Assembly: GCA_014650015.1 (NCBI GenBank)
Contig: BMUD01000031.1
Coordinates: forward strand, 1-64,000
Length of the DNA stretch: 64,000 nucleotides
From: Streptomyces griseoloalbus
GTDB lineage: Bacteria; Actinomycetota; Actinomycetes; Streptomycetales; Streptomycetaceae
Direction of reading: 5' to 3'
The notes under the pieces are model-generated. The model had not been told where the DNA came from. It saw only the letters and a list, made by a program, of their open reading frames with translations, and did not search any database. This document shows positions 26,332 through 34,604 of this stretch, piece by piece (position 1 is the first letter of the stretch; each line of letters begins with the position of its first letter). A program made the position numbers and the translations under genes.

Positions 26332-27363
26332 CTAGGGGAGGGTAACGACCGTAGCGGCGTAGACCAGACCCGCCCCGAAGCCGATGACGAGCGCGGTGTC
26401 GCCGCTCTTCGCCTCGCCGGTCGCCAGGAGCCGCTCCATCGCGAGCGGAATCGAGGCGGCCGAGGTGTTGCCGGTGGTGCGGATGTCACGGGCGACCGTG
26501 ACGTGCTCCGGCAGTTTCAGGGTCTTCACCATCGAATCGATGATCCGCACATTGGCCTGGTGCGGAATGAAGACGTCCAGGTCGTCCGCGGTGATCCCGG
26601 CCGCGTCCAGCGCCTGCTGGGCGACCTTCGCCATCTCGAACACGGCCCAGCGGAACACCGCCTGGCCCTCCTGCGTGATCGCCGGGAACTTGACGTTGCC
26701 CGCGCTGTCGAGGGGCAGCTCCGAGACGTCGCCGATCCGGAACCGGTCCCACGGAACCGTCTGCTTGATCGTCTCGGACTTGTCGCCCTCGGAGCCCCAC
26801 ACGGTCGGGCCGATCGCGGGCTCCTGGGACGGGCCGACGATCACCGCGCCCGCGCCGTCGCCGAACAGGAAGGCCGTGGCCCGGTCCTCCAGGTCGGTCA
26901 GGTCGCTCAGCCGCTCCACGCCGATGACCAGCACGTACTCCGCCGAGCCCTCGACGACCATGCCCTTGGCGAGGGTCAGGCCGTAGCCGAAGCCCGCGCA
27001 GCCGGCCGAGATGTCGAAGGCGGCGGCCTTGTCCGTGCCCAGCCTGTCGGCGATCTCGGTCGCGACGGCCGGGGTCTGGCTGAAGTGGGACACGGTCGAG
27101 ACGACCACGGCGCCGATCTGCGCGGCGTCGATCCCGGCGTCCGCGATCGCCTTGCCGGACGCCTCGATCGACATCGCCGCGACGGTCTCCTCGGGCGACG
27201 CCCAGTGCCGGGTCTCGATGCCGGAGCGCGAGCGGATCCACTCGTCGGACGAGTCGATCGTCTCGAGGATCACCTCGTTCGGCACGACCCGGGTGGGACG
27301 GTAGCCGCCCACGCCGAGGATGCGCGCGTACGGGGCGCCCTTGCTGGGCTTGATCTTCGCCAT
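26332..27363 (-). CDS. fabH: Beta-ketoacyl-ACP synthase III (FabH)
   Basis: The product has 343 residues. It starts fatty-acid synthesis by condensing a short acyl-CoA with malonyl-ACP; in Streptomyces branched starters are preferred. Catalytic residues are Cys122 in SAGCAGFGYG, His in PHQANVRI and Asn in GNTSAAS. The ATG at 27363 follows AAGGAG. It lies 23 bp after fabD and 80 bp before acpP. Confidence 0.97.
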   Translation of the reverse strand: MAKIKPSKGAPYARILGVGGYRPTRVVPNEVILETIDSSDEWIRSRSGIETRHWASPEETVAAMSIEASGKAIADAGIDAAQIGAVVVSTVSHFSQTPAVATEIADRLGTDKAAAFDISAGCAGFGYGLTLAKGMVVEGSAEYVLVIGVERLSDLTDLEDRATAFLFGDGAGAVIVGPSQEPAIGPTVWGSEGDKSETIKQTVPWDRFRIGDVSELPLDSAGNVKFPAITQEGQAVFRWAVFEMAKVAQQALDAAGITADDLDVFIPHQANVRIIDSMVKTLKLPEHVTVARDIRTTGNTSAASIPLAMERLLATGEAKSGDTALVIGFGAGLVYAATVVTLP

Positions 27364-27386
27364 GCGGGTCGGCTCCTTAAAGGGCG

Positions 27387-28298
27387 TCAGGCGTGCTCGG
27401 AGACGAGCTCGCGGGCCGCGTCGAGGTCGGCGGGGGTCTTCAGAGCCAGCGTCTTGACACCGGGCAGCGCCCGCTTGGCGAGGCCGGTCAGGGTGCCGCC
27501 GGGGCAGACCTCGAGGAGGGCGGTGACGCCGAGCTCCTTGAACGTATCCATGCACAGGTCCCAGCGGACCGGGTTGGCGACCTGGCCGACCAGGCGCTCC
27601 AGCACCTCGGCGCCGGTCGCGACGGCCCGGCCGTCCTTGTTCGACACGTAGGTGATTGTGGGGTCGCCCGGCGTCAGGTCGGCGGCGGCCCGCGCCAGCG
27701 TGTCGACCGCGGGGGCCATGTGGCGGGTGTGGAAGGCACCGGCCACCTTGAGCACGACGACCTTGCGCACCCCCTCGGGCTTGTCCGCCTCCAGGGCGGC
27801 GAGCTGCTCCTTGGTGCCGGCCGCGACGATCTGGCCCGCGCCGTTGATGTTCGCCGGGGTCAGGCCCAGCTTCTCCAGGTGCTCCACGGTCGTCTCGGGG
27901 TCGCCGCCGAGCAGCGCCGCCATGCCGGTCTCGTTGATCGCGGCGGCGTCCGCCATGGCCAGACCCCGCTTGCGGACCAGGGAGAGCGCGGCGGTGTCGT
28001 CGAGGACGCCCGCGAAGGCGGCGGCGGTGATCTCGCCGACGCTGTGGCCGGCGACCGCACCCGGAGTGATGTCACCGAGTGCCGTGGCGGACAGCAGCCC
28101 GGCCGCGACCAGCAGCGGCTGGGCGACGGCCGTGTCGCGGATCTCGTCCGCGTCGGCCTTCGTCCCGTAGTGGACGAGGTCGAGTCCAATGGCGTCGGAC
28201 CACGCGGCGACGCGGTCCGCGGCACCGGGGAGGTCGAGCCATTCGGTCAGAAAGCCGGGCGTCTGGGCACCCTGGCCGGGAGCGACGAGTACGAGCAC
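27387..28298 (-). CDS. fabD: Malonyl-CoA:ACP transacylase (FabD)
   Basis: The product has 303 residues from GTG 28298 (MLVLVAPGQGAQTPG); a GTG two codons upstream leaves too little room behind the AGAGAG ribosome site. The nucleophile is Ser86 in AGHSVGEI, and the GQGAQ loop and the His in AGAFHTRHM are present. It loads malonyl groups onto AcpP and in Streptomyces also supplies polyketide synthases. First gene of the fab operon, 89 bp downstream of fasR. Confidence 0.96.
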   Translation of the reverse strand: MLVLVAPGQGAQTPGFLTEWLDLPGAADRVAAWSDAIGLDLVHYGTKADADEIRDTAVAQPLLVAAGLLSATALGDITPGAVAGHSVGEITAAAFAGVLDDTAALSLVRKRGLAMADAAAINETGMAALLGGDPETTVEHLEKLGLTPANINGAGQIVAAGTKEQLAALEADKPEGVRKVVVLKVAGAFHTRHMAPAVDTLARAAADLTPGDPTITYVSNKDGRAVATGAEVLERLVGQVANPVRWDLCMDTFKELGVTALLEVCPGGTLTGLAKRALPGVKTLALKTPADLDAARELVSEHA

Positions 28299-28364
28299 TC
28301 TCACACTCTCTCTTGGGGACGGCCGCGACCGCCCGTGAGGACAAGGACGAAGAACAGCAGGGGG

Positions 28365-28385
28365 TTTTGTGGAGCCTCGACAAAA
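28365..28385. promoter_or_regulatory. 21-bp near-palindrome between fasR and fabD (candidate FasR site)
   Basis: TTTTGT-N9-ACAAAA with inner GAG/CTC pairing is an unusually AT-rich inverted repeat in the 89-bp gap upstream of fabD. FasR is known to activate the fabDHPF operon in S. coelicolor by binding its promoter region, and this is the best candidate site here. It could also serve as a fasR terminator. Confidence 0.5.
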
Positions 28386-28387
28386 GG

Positions 28388-29593
28388 TTAGGACTGAAGA
28401 TCGCCGTCGGCCAGGCGCCCCAGGATCAGCGCGATCCGCAGCGTGAACGCCGAGCGTACATCGGAGGGTGACCATCCGGTGACGTCAGTCACACGTCGGA
28501 GCCGGTAACGCACGGTGTTGGGATGCACGAACAGCATGCGGGCCGCGCCTTCGAGACTGCTCGCCTGTTCGAGATAGACGCTGAGCGTCTCCAGCAGAGC
28601 CGCCCCCGCTTCCTCCAGCGGTCTGTAGATCTCCTCCACCAACTGCTCACGTGCGGACGGGTCGCCGGCGATCGCCCGCTCCGGCAGCAGATCGTCCGCC
28701 AGCACCGGGCGCGGGGCGTCCTGCCAGGCGGAACACGCCTTGAGGCCCGCCGCGGCGGCCTGCGCGGACCGGGTCGCGGCCTGCAGGTCCGGCACCACCG
28801 GACCCGCCACCACCGGGCCCGCCGCGTACGGCCCGATCAGCGACTTCGCCACGGCCAGCGGGTTGTCGCTGCCACCCGCGATCACCACGAGCCGGTCCCC
28901 GAGCACGCCGGTCAGCACCTGGAGCTTGGCGTGCCGGGCGGCGCGCCGGATGGCCTCCACGGTCAGTTCGGAATCGCCGTCGGGCGCGGTGCCCAGCACC
29001 ACGCACACGTGCTCGGGCGAGTTCCAGCCGAGGGCGGCGGCCCGCGACACGGCCCCCTCGTCCGCCTCGCCGCTGAGCACGGCGTTCACGACCAGCGACT
29101 CCAGACGCGCGTCCCAGGCACCCCGTGCCTCGGCCGCCTGCGCGTACACCTGGGCGGTGGCGAAGGCGATCTCCCGCGCGTAGACGAGGAGCGCCTCGCG
29201 CAGCACGCTCTCGTCGCCCGGCGCCGCCACCTCGTCGATGGCGGACTCCATGACCTCGATGGTGGTGCGCACCATCTCCACGGTCTGCCGCAGGGTGATG
29301 GCCCGGGTCAGCTCGCGCGGCGCGGTGCCGAAGACATCGGTGGAGATGGCCTGCGGGGCGTCGGGGCGCCGGAACCACTCGGTGAAGGCGGCGATGCCCG
29401 CCTGGGCGACCAGACCGATCCAGGAACGGTTCTCCGGGGGCATGGCCCGGTACCAGGGCAGCGTCTCGTCCATCCGCGCGATCGCCTGCGCGGCGAGGCT
29501 GCCGGAGGACCTCTCCAGCCGCTTCAGCGTCGCGACGTGCGGATGTGGGGGCCGTGCTGCGGCTGCGTGGGTGCTGGTTTCTGGTTCGGGCAC
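28388..29593 (-). CDS. fasR: FasR, PucR-type activator of fatty-acid synthase genes
   Basis: The product has 401 residues from GTG 29593. The C-terminal PucR-type helix-turn-helix is clear (SSLEGAARMLFVHPNTVRYR, about 345-375), preceded by a GGDEF-like/CdaR middle domain. Position directly upstream of fabD on the same strand matches FasR of S. coelicolor, the activator of fabD-fabH-acpP-fabF that links lipid synthesis to growth. Its ligand is not evident from sequence. It is divergent from the pirin gene at 29656 across only 62 bp. Confidence 0.92.
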   Translation of the reverse strand: MPEPETSTHAAAARPPHPHVATLKRLERSSGSLAAQAIARMDETLPWYRAMPPENRSWIGLVAQAGIAAFTEWFRRPDAPQAISTDVFGTAPRELTRAITLRQTVEMVRTTIEVMESAIDEVAAPGDESVLREALLVYAREIAFATAQVYAQAAEARGAWDARLESLVVNAVLSGEADEGAVSRAAALGWNSPEHVCVVLGTAPDGDSELTVEAIRRAARHAKLQVLTGVLGDRLVVIAGGSDNPLAVAKSLIGPYAAGPVVAGPVVPDLQAATRSAQAAAAGLKACSAWQDAPRPVLADDLLPERAIAGDPSAREQLVEEIYRPLEEAGAALLETLSVYLEQASSLEGAARMLFVHPNTVRYRLRRVTDVTGWSPSDVRSAFTLRIALILGRLADGDLQS

Positions 29594-29655
29594 GGGGACA
29601 AGACTGCCTTATCCGGACGGGAACACGTGCCGCAGGGCCTACGGTGGACCACGTG

Positions 29656-30327
29656 ATGGATGTACGGCGCGCGCACCAGCGCTACCGGGGCGGCGATCCT
29701 GCGACCGGGATCGACACCTGGCACGCTTTTTCCTTCGGCCCTCATTACGACCCGGACAACCTCCGCTTCGGCGCGGTGATCGCCTGCAACGAGGAACGCC
29801 TGGCACCCGGCGCCGGTTTCGACGAGCATCCGCACAGCCACACCGAGATCGTGACCTGGGTGGTGGAGGGTGAGCTGACCCACCAGGACTCCACGGGCCG
29901 GGAGACGGTGGTCCGCCCCGGCGACGTACAGCGCCTGAGCGCCGCGTCCGGCGTCCGCCACGTGGAACGCAACGCCGGCCCGGAACCGCTGACCTTCCTC
30001 CAGATGTGGCTGGCCCCGCTCGAACCGGGGGGCGAGCCGTCCTACGAGGTCGTTCGCGGCATCGCCGACTCCACTCCCTACGCCCTCCCGGAGGCGGGCG
30101 CGATGCTCCACGTACGCAGGCTGGGGGCAGGGGAGCGGACGGCGGTGCCGGACGGGGCGTACATCTTCGTCCATGTGGTGCGCGGTGAGGTGACCCTGGA
30201 TGGCGAGACCCTGGCCCCGGGTGACGCGGCACGCCTCACGGACGCGAAGGACGTGGAGGCGGTCGCCGTGAGCCCGACGGCGGAGCTGCTGCTGTGGGAG
30301 ATGCGGGCCGTTGAGGCGGGGCTCTGA
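29656..30327 (+). CDS. Pirin-family cupin protein
   Basis: The product has 223 residues from ATG 29656; a GTG one codon earlier is an alternative. It is a bicupin: the first cupin has the metal-binding pattern HPHSHTEIVTWVVEGELTH, in which three His and a Glu can hold iron; the second (VPDGAYIFVHVVRGEVTLDG) lacks the metal ligands, as is usual for pirins. The family includes quercetin dioxygenases and redox-sensing partners of enzymes. Head-to-head with fasR in 62 bp, so the promoters overlap. Confidence 0.9.
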   Translation: MDVRRAHQRYRGGDPATGIDTWHAFSFGPHYDPDNLRFGAVIACNEERLAPGAGFDEHPHSHTEIVTWVVEGELTHQDSTGRETVVRPGDVQRLSAASGVRHVERNAGPEPLTFLQMWLAPLEPGGEPSYEVVRGIADSTPYALPEAGAMLHVRRLGAGERTAVPDGAYIFVHVVRGEVTLDGETLAPGDAARLTDAKDVEAVAVSPTAELLLWEMRAVEAGL

Positions 30328-30358
30328 CTGACGACATGTACCCGGCCGCCGCTGCCGC

Positions 30359-30586
30359 ATGGGCTTCCTCCTCCGGGCCGGCGGACAGCGGGTGGAGGTC
30401 GCGGACTGCTGTCCGGAGTTGCCCGCGCGGGCCGTCGGCGGCGGGCTCGGTGAGGGCGGGCGCGGGTTGGCGATCGTGGACGCGGTCACCGACCGGTGGG
30501 GTGTCACCGGACACCCCGACGGGCGGGGCACGACGGTCCGGTTCGAGTGCCGGGGCGGCGCCGCGCACCTTCACATACTTACCTGA
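30359..30586 (+). pseudogene. C-terminal remnant of an anti-sigma-type ATPase (HATPase_c)
   Basis: The 75-codon frame encodes RVEVADCCPELP and GGRGLAIVDAVTDRWGVTGH. These are the ends of the small histidine-kinase-like ATPases (RsbW-type) that abound in Streptomyces, where the full protein is about 130-150 residues with an upstream ExxxNAxxH N-box. That N-terminal half is missing, since the pirin gene ends only 31 bp before. A relic is the best reading. Confidence 0.6.
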
Positions 30587-30719
30587 AAAGTGTGAGCATC
30601 TCAGCCCTCGCTGTTCTCACGTCGCTCATTTGAGCCACCTGCCGACACTTCCCCGCCCACTGCTCACGCTTTTCGCCACAGTGGGTCTTCTCCCACCTCG
30701 CATGGCCGGAGGGCATGCG

Positions 30720-31541
30720 TCAGCCGCGCAGCTCCGCGAGCACCGCGTCCGTGAACGGCGGCCACGCCTCGATCGCCCACGGGCCGAAGGCGCGGTCGGT
30801 GAGGGCCACGCACGCCGTGCCCGCGTCCGGGTCGATCCACAGGAACGTGCCCGACTGGCCGAAGTGGCCGAAGGCGCGGGGCGAGGAGGAAGCGCCCGTC
30901 CAGTGCGGGGACTTGGAGTCGCGGATCTCGAAGCCGAGCCCCCAGTCGTTGGGGTTCTGGTGGCCGTAGCCCGGCAGGACGCCCTTGGTGCCCGGGTACT
31001 GGACCGTCATCGCCGCGGCGACCGTGCGGGGGTCGAGGAGGCGCGGGGCCTGGACCTCGGCGGCGAAGCGCAGCAGGTCGTCCACCGTGGAGACGGCGTC
31101 CTTCGCCGGGGAGCCCTCCAGTGACGTCGACGTCATTCCCAGGGGCTCCAGCACCGCCTGCCGCAGATACTCGCCGAACGGGATCTCCGTCGCCTTGGCG
31201 ACATGGTCCCCCAGCTGTTCGAACCCGGCGTTGGAGTACAGCCGACGTTCACCGGGCGCCGAGGTCACACGGTGCTCGTCGAAGGCGAGCCCCGAGGTGT
31301 GCGCGAGCAGATGCCGGACCGTCGAGCCGTCCGGGCCCGCCGCCTCGTCCAGCTCGATCGCGCCCTCCTCGTACGCCACGAGCACCGCGTACGCCGCGAG
31401 CGGCTTGGTGACCGAGGCCAGCGGGAAGCGGTGGCCGGCCGGCCCGTGGGTGCCCAGGACGGTGCCGTCCGCCCGTACGACACCCGCCGCGGCGGTGGGG
31501 ACCGGCCAGTTCTCGATCAGCGCGAGGCTCTTCAGCGACAT
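30720..31541 (-). CDS. Serine hydrolase of the beta-lactamase/penicillin-binding family
   Basis: The product has 273 residues with no signal peptide. The SxxK motif is Ser43-Val-Thr-Lys46, the Tyr motif is YSN in RRLYSNAGFEQ near residue 105, and HFGQSG near the C-terminus replaces the KTG box, as in class C-like esterases (EstB, 6-aminohexanoate hydrolase group). It is probably a cytoplasmic esterase or amidase of unknown substrate. It is 19 bp downstream of the GNAT gene on the same strand and probably co-transcribed. Confidence 0.85.
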   Translation of the reverse strand: MSLKSLALIENWPVPTAAAGVVRADGTVLGTHGPAGHRFPLASVTKPLAAYAVLVAYEEGAIELDEAAGPDGSTVRHLLAHTSGLAFDEHRVTSAPGERRLYSNAGFEQLGDHVAKATEIPFGEYLRQAVLEPLGMTSTSLEGSPAKDAVSTVDDLLRFAAEVQAPRLLDPRTVAAAMTVQYPGTKGVLPGYGHQNPNDWGLGFEIRDSKSPHWTGASSSPRAFGHFGQSGTFLWIDPDAGTACVALTDRAFGPWAIEAWPPFTDAVLAELRG

Positions 31542-31559
31542 GCCGTCGAGCCTAAGCGC

Positions 31560-32033
31560 TCACAGGAACAGCTCCAGCAAGGGGTCGGGCTTGGGCCGGA
31601 AACCCATGGAGACGTACAGCGGCTCGGCCTGCGCGGACGCGGTGAGGTGGACGCGGCGGGCACCGCGCTCACGGAACCACTCCACCAGCGCCTCCATGGA
31701 CGCACGCGCATAGCCGCGCCGCCGCGCGTCCGGGTCGGTGGCGACGCTGAAGACGTAGCCGACGGTGCCGTGCGGGTCGCCCGCCTTCCCGATGCGGTAG
31801 TCGATCGTCCCGGCGACCAGCGCCGCCAGCGCACCCGGGCGCTGCGGATGGTCCACGACGAACGCGGCGAAGCTCCCCCGCGGCTCCGCCAGCTTCGCGC
31901 GCAGCAGTGGCAGGGACTCGGCATGCCAGGCGACGGAGGGGTCGGCCCCGGCCATGGAGTCGATCATCACCTGACGCAGCCGGAGCACTTCCTGCGCGTC
32001 CTCGGGTGTCGCACGGCGTACAGAGATCGTCAT
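31560..32033 (-). CDS. GNAT-family N-acetyltransferase
   Basis: The product has 157 residues. The acetyl-CoA-binding motif A is VGYVFSVATDPDARRRGYAR (the R-x-x-G-x-A loop), and a C-terminal LYVSMGF is typical. The start reads MTISVRRATPEDAQEVLRLR. The acceptor is unknown. Divergent from the MerR/aldo-keto reductase operon. Confidence 0.87.
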   Translation of the reverse strand: MTISVRRATPEDAQEVLRLRQVMIDSMAGADPSVAWHAESLPLLRAKLAEPRGSFAAFVVDHPQRPGALAALVAGTIDYRIGKAGDPHGTVGYVFSVATDPDARRRGYARASMEALVEWFRERGARRVHLTASAQAEPLYVSMGFRPKPDPLLELFL

Positions 32034-32091
32034 GTCCGCACGCTAATCAGCCATCCGCCCGGACGTCCTGCCCTTTTCTCACCGATGTCGC

Positions 32092-32122
32092 TTGCTTGGA
32101 GTGCACTCCAGGGATCTAGCGT
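32092..32122 (+). promoter_or_regulatory. MerR-type promoter with operator inside a 19-bp spacer
   Basis: A -35 element TTGCTT (32092-32097) and a -10 element TAGCGT (32117-32122) are separated by exactly 19 bp. The perfect palindrome TGGAGTGCACTCCA (32097-32110) fills the spacer. This is the hallmark of promoters that MerR proteins activate by untwisting DNA. Start of transcription would fall at or next to the ATG at 32130, suggesting a leaderless mRNA. Confidence 0.85.
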
Positions 32123-32129
32123 GGAGGCC

Positions 32130-32600
32130 ATGACGGTGACGGAGACGGAGAGCACGGGTACGCCGACCGACACCTGCGCCGGACCACCGCAGGGGAACCG
32201 GCGGCCGGACGGCGCGGACAAGTACACGATCAGCGAGGTCGCGGCCCTCACCGGCCTCACGGCGCACACCCTGCGCTGGTACGAGCGCATCGGACTGATG
32301 CCGCACATCGACCGGTCCCACACCGGGCAGCGGCGTTACAGCAACCGCGACCTCGACTGGCTCGCCCTCGTCGGCAAGCTCCGGCTGACCGGAATGCCGG
32401 TGGCGGACATGGTGCGGTACGCGGAACTGGTCCGCGCGGGCGACCACACCTACACCGAGCGCTTCGAACTGCTCAAGCGGACCCGTGAGGACGTGCTGGC
32501 CCGGATCGCCGAACTCCAGGGCACGCTCGCCGTGCTCGACCGGAAGATCGATTTCTACGCGGACGCCGGGCTCGCCCTGGCCTCGGAGAGGACACGATGA
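32130..32600 (+). CDS. MerR-family transcriptional regulator
   Basis: The product has 156 residues. After a polar N-terminus of about 30 residues, the winged helix begins YTISEVAALTGLTAHTLRWY and continues to RRYSNRDLDWL. A coiled-coil dimerisation helix follows (RTREDVLARIAELQGTLAVL). There is no metal-binding cysteine cluster at the C-terminus, so it is closer to the organic-compound or redox-stress responders than to metal sensors. It autoregulates presumably through the promoter at 32092 and shares ATGA overlap with the aldo-keto reductase gene. Confidence 0.92.
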   Translation: MTVTETESTGTPTDTCAGPPQGNRRPDGADKYTISEVAALTGLTAHTLRWYERIGLMPHIDRSHTGQRRYSNRDLDWLALVGKLRLTGMPVADMVRYAELVRAGDHTYTERFELLKRTREDVLARIAELQGTLAVLDRKIDFYADAGLALASERTR

Positions 32601-33613
32601 CCAACGGCACGATCGGTACGGCGGCACTGGGCGACCAAGGCCCCGAGGTGGGCGTGCAGGGCCTCGGCTGCATGGGCATGAGCTTCGCCTACGGCCCCGT
32701 GGACGCGGACGCCTCCCGGGCCACCCTGGAGCGGGCCCTGGAACTGGGCGTCACGCTCTACGACACGGCGGACGCCTACGGCGCGGGGGACAACGAGCGC
32801 TTCCTCTCCCCGTTCTTCAAGGCGCACCGGGACGAGGTGGTCATCGCCACCAAGTTCGCCCTGGCGATCCCGCCGGACGAGCCGACCCGGCGGATCATCC
32901 GCAACGACCCGCCGTACGTCCGCCAGGCCGTCGAGGCGAGCCTGAAGCGCCTGGACGTCGACGTGATCGACCTCTACTACATGCACCGGCGTGATGTGAA
33001 CGTGCCGATCGAGGAGACCGTCGGCGTCATGGCCGAGCTGGTGCGCGAGGGCAAGGTCAAGCAACTGGGCCTGAGCGAGGTCACGGCCGCGGAACTGCGC
33101 GCCGCGCACGCGGTGCACCCGATCGCCGCCGTGCAGTCGGAGTGGTCGCTGTTCAGCCGGGACATCGAGGCGAAGGTGGTACCGGCCGCGCGCGAGCTGG
33201 GCGTGACCCTGGTGCCGTACTCGCCGCTCGGGCGCGGCTTCCTCACGGGTTCCTTCGTCGACGCCGAACAGGATCTGACGGCCGACGACTTCCGCCGCCA
33301 GCACCCCCGCTTCACGGGCGACAACGCGGCGGCCAACGCCTCCCTGCTCGAGCCGATCCGCGCGATCGCCGAGGCGCACGGGGCGACCCTCGGCCAGATC
33401 GCCCTGGCCTGGGTGCAGCAGCGGGCCACGGTCCACGGCCTCCCGGTCGTCCCCATCCCGGGCACCCGCAAGCCGACCCGGGTGGAGGAGAACACGGCGG
33501 CGACCCGCATCACCCTGACGGAAGAGCAGCTGGCCCAGCTGGAGCCCATCGCCGCCAAGGTCGCCGGCACCCGCTACGCGGACATGACGTTCACCTCCGC
33601 GGGCAGGGAGTAG
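32597..33613 (+). CDS. Aldo/keto reductase
   Basis: The product has 338 residues, a (beta/alpha)8 barrel. Catalytic tetrad residues appear in LYDTADAYGAG (Asp, Tyr), VVIATKF (Lys) and YYMHRR (His). PIPGTRKPTRVEEN is the NADPH-binding end of the AKR fold. It resembles the AKR13/IolS-like group that reduces aldehydes or ketones. Translation is coupled to the merR gene (4-bp overlap), so the enzyme is made when the regulator's signal is present. Confidence 0.93.
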   Translation: MTNGTIGTAALGDQGPEVGVQGLGCMGMSFAYGPVDADASRATLERALELGVTLYDTADAYGAGDNERFLSPFFKAHRDEVVIATKFALAIPPDEPTRRIIRNDPPYVRQAVEASLKRLDVDVIDLYYMHRRDVNVPIEETVGVMAELVREGKVKQLGLSEVTAAELRAAHAVHPIAAVQSEWSLFSRDIEAKVVPAARELGVTLVPYSPLGRGFLTGSFVDAEQDLTADDFRRQHPRFTGDNAAANASLLEPIRAIAEAHGATLGQIALAWVQQRATVHGLPVVPIPGTRKPTRVEENTAATRITLTEEQLAQLEPIAAKVAGTRYADMTFTSAGRE

Positions 33614-33621
33614 GGCACCCC

Positions 33622-33662
33622 GGGGGGCGCGGGGAACTGGGCGACCGGTTCCGGACGGCCCG
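33622..33662. repeat. Diverged copy of the Streptomyces intergenic repeat
   Basis: GGGGCGCGGGGAACTGGGCGA followed by CGACGGCCCG-like sequence resembles the repeats at 24328 and 24415, again in a gap between convergent genes (aldo-keto reductase and DUF4429). Confidence 0.5.
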
Positions 33663-33692
33663 GGGGCACAGGACGACCGCACCCGGCGGACG

Positions 33693-34559
33693 CTAGAGCT
33701 CCGAGAGCAACTCCGCCTTCTTGGAGGAGAACTCCTCGTCCGTCACCAGCCCCGCCTGGTGCAGTTCACCGAGGTGCCGAATCCGCTCGGCGATGTCCGC
33801 GGGGTCACGGCGCCCCGCCGCGGATACCGCCGGCACCGGCGCGGACGTCCGCACCGCCGCCAGCACGGCCGCCGCGAACGGCAGTGACTCGTGCACGGGC
33901 CCGTACCCCAGCCCGAACACCACCGCCGCCGGATCCTGGTCGGCCTGCGCGGGCGGCGCCCCCGCGTCCCGCCGCAGCAGCCGCAGATGCCCCTCGAACA
34001 CCTCGGGCGACCGCCACTCCACCCCGCTCAGCTCACCGATCGGGAACCGCTGGTCGCCGGCCTTCCACTTCGCCGACGAGGCGCCCGTCCAGAACCAGCG
34101 GAAGGACACCGCCGTACCGTCGAAGCCGGCCTTCCCGTCGTACGCCTTGAACTGCAGCGGCGCTTCGGGCGGCGCCACCAGATGGCGTTCGGCGGGTCCG
34201 GACTCGGTGAGCAGTGCGCGCAGTTCGTCGGCGTAGTACTCGGCGAGCGTCTCGCGTTCGGCGGGCAGCACCAGCCGGTACGGATCGCTGCTCTCCTTCA
34301 GCTGCCCGGCGGCCGCCTCCATGAGCGGATCGGCACCGGGCCGGGGTTCGAGCCGCAGGACCACCGTTCCGCGCCTCCCGGGCGCGAGGGTGACACCCTC
34401 GATCGCCTCCAGGGGAACACGCCGCTCCCCGAGCGCCTGGAACAGCTTGGGTGTCCGAATTCCCCGTTCGTACCGGATGAGTACGGAGTCGGACTCGAAC
34501 CCCCAGGCGGCATGGAATCCGGCCAGTACGTCACCCGTGCGGCTCATCGTATGCGGCAT
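33693..34559 (-). CDS. DUF4429 protein with C-terminal SHOCT domain
   Basis: The product has 288 residues from ATG 34559. Two DUF4429-like beta domains (residues about 10-105 and 125-215) resemble lipid- or membrane-associated PH-like folds. The last 30 residues (IRHLGELHQAGLVTDEEFSSKKAELL) are a SHOCT domain, a short module thought to mediate oligomerisation or binding. No enzyme motif is seen. The gene is 45 bp downstream of the hydrolase gene at 34605 on the same strand. Confidence 0.82.
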   Translation of the reverse strand: MPHTMSRTGDVLAGFHAAWGFESDSVLIRYERGIRTPKLFQALGERRVPLEAIEGVTLAPGRRGTVVLRLEPRPGADPLMEAAAGQLKESSDPYRLVLPAERETLAEYYADELRALLTESGPAERHLVAPPEAPLQFKAYDGKAGFDGTAVSFRWFWTGASSAKWKAGDQRFPIGELSGVEWRSPEVFEGHLRLLRRDAGAPPAQADQDPAAVVFGLGYGPVHESLPFAAAVLAAVRTSAPVPAVSAAGRRDPADIAERIRHLGELHQAGLVTDEEFSSKKAELLSEL

Positions 34560-34604
34560 GAGCTTCTTCGTCCCCTCCCCGCGCATACCGCAGTATCTCC
34601 GCTT

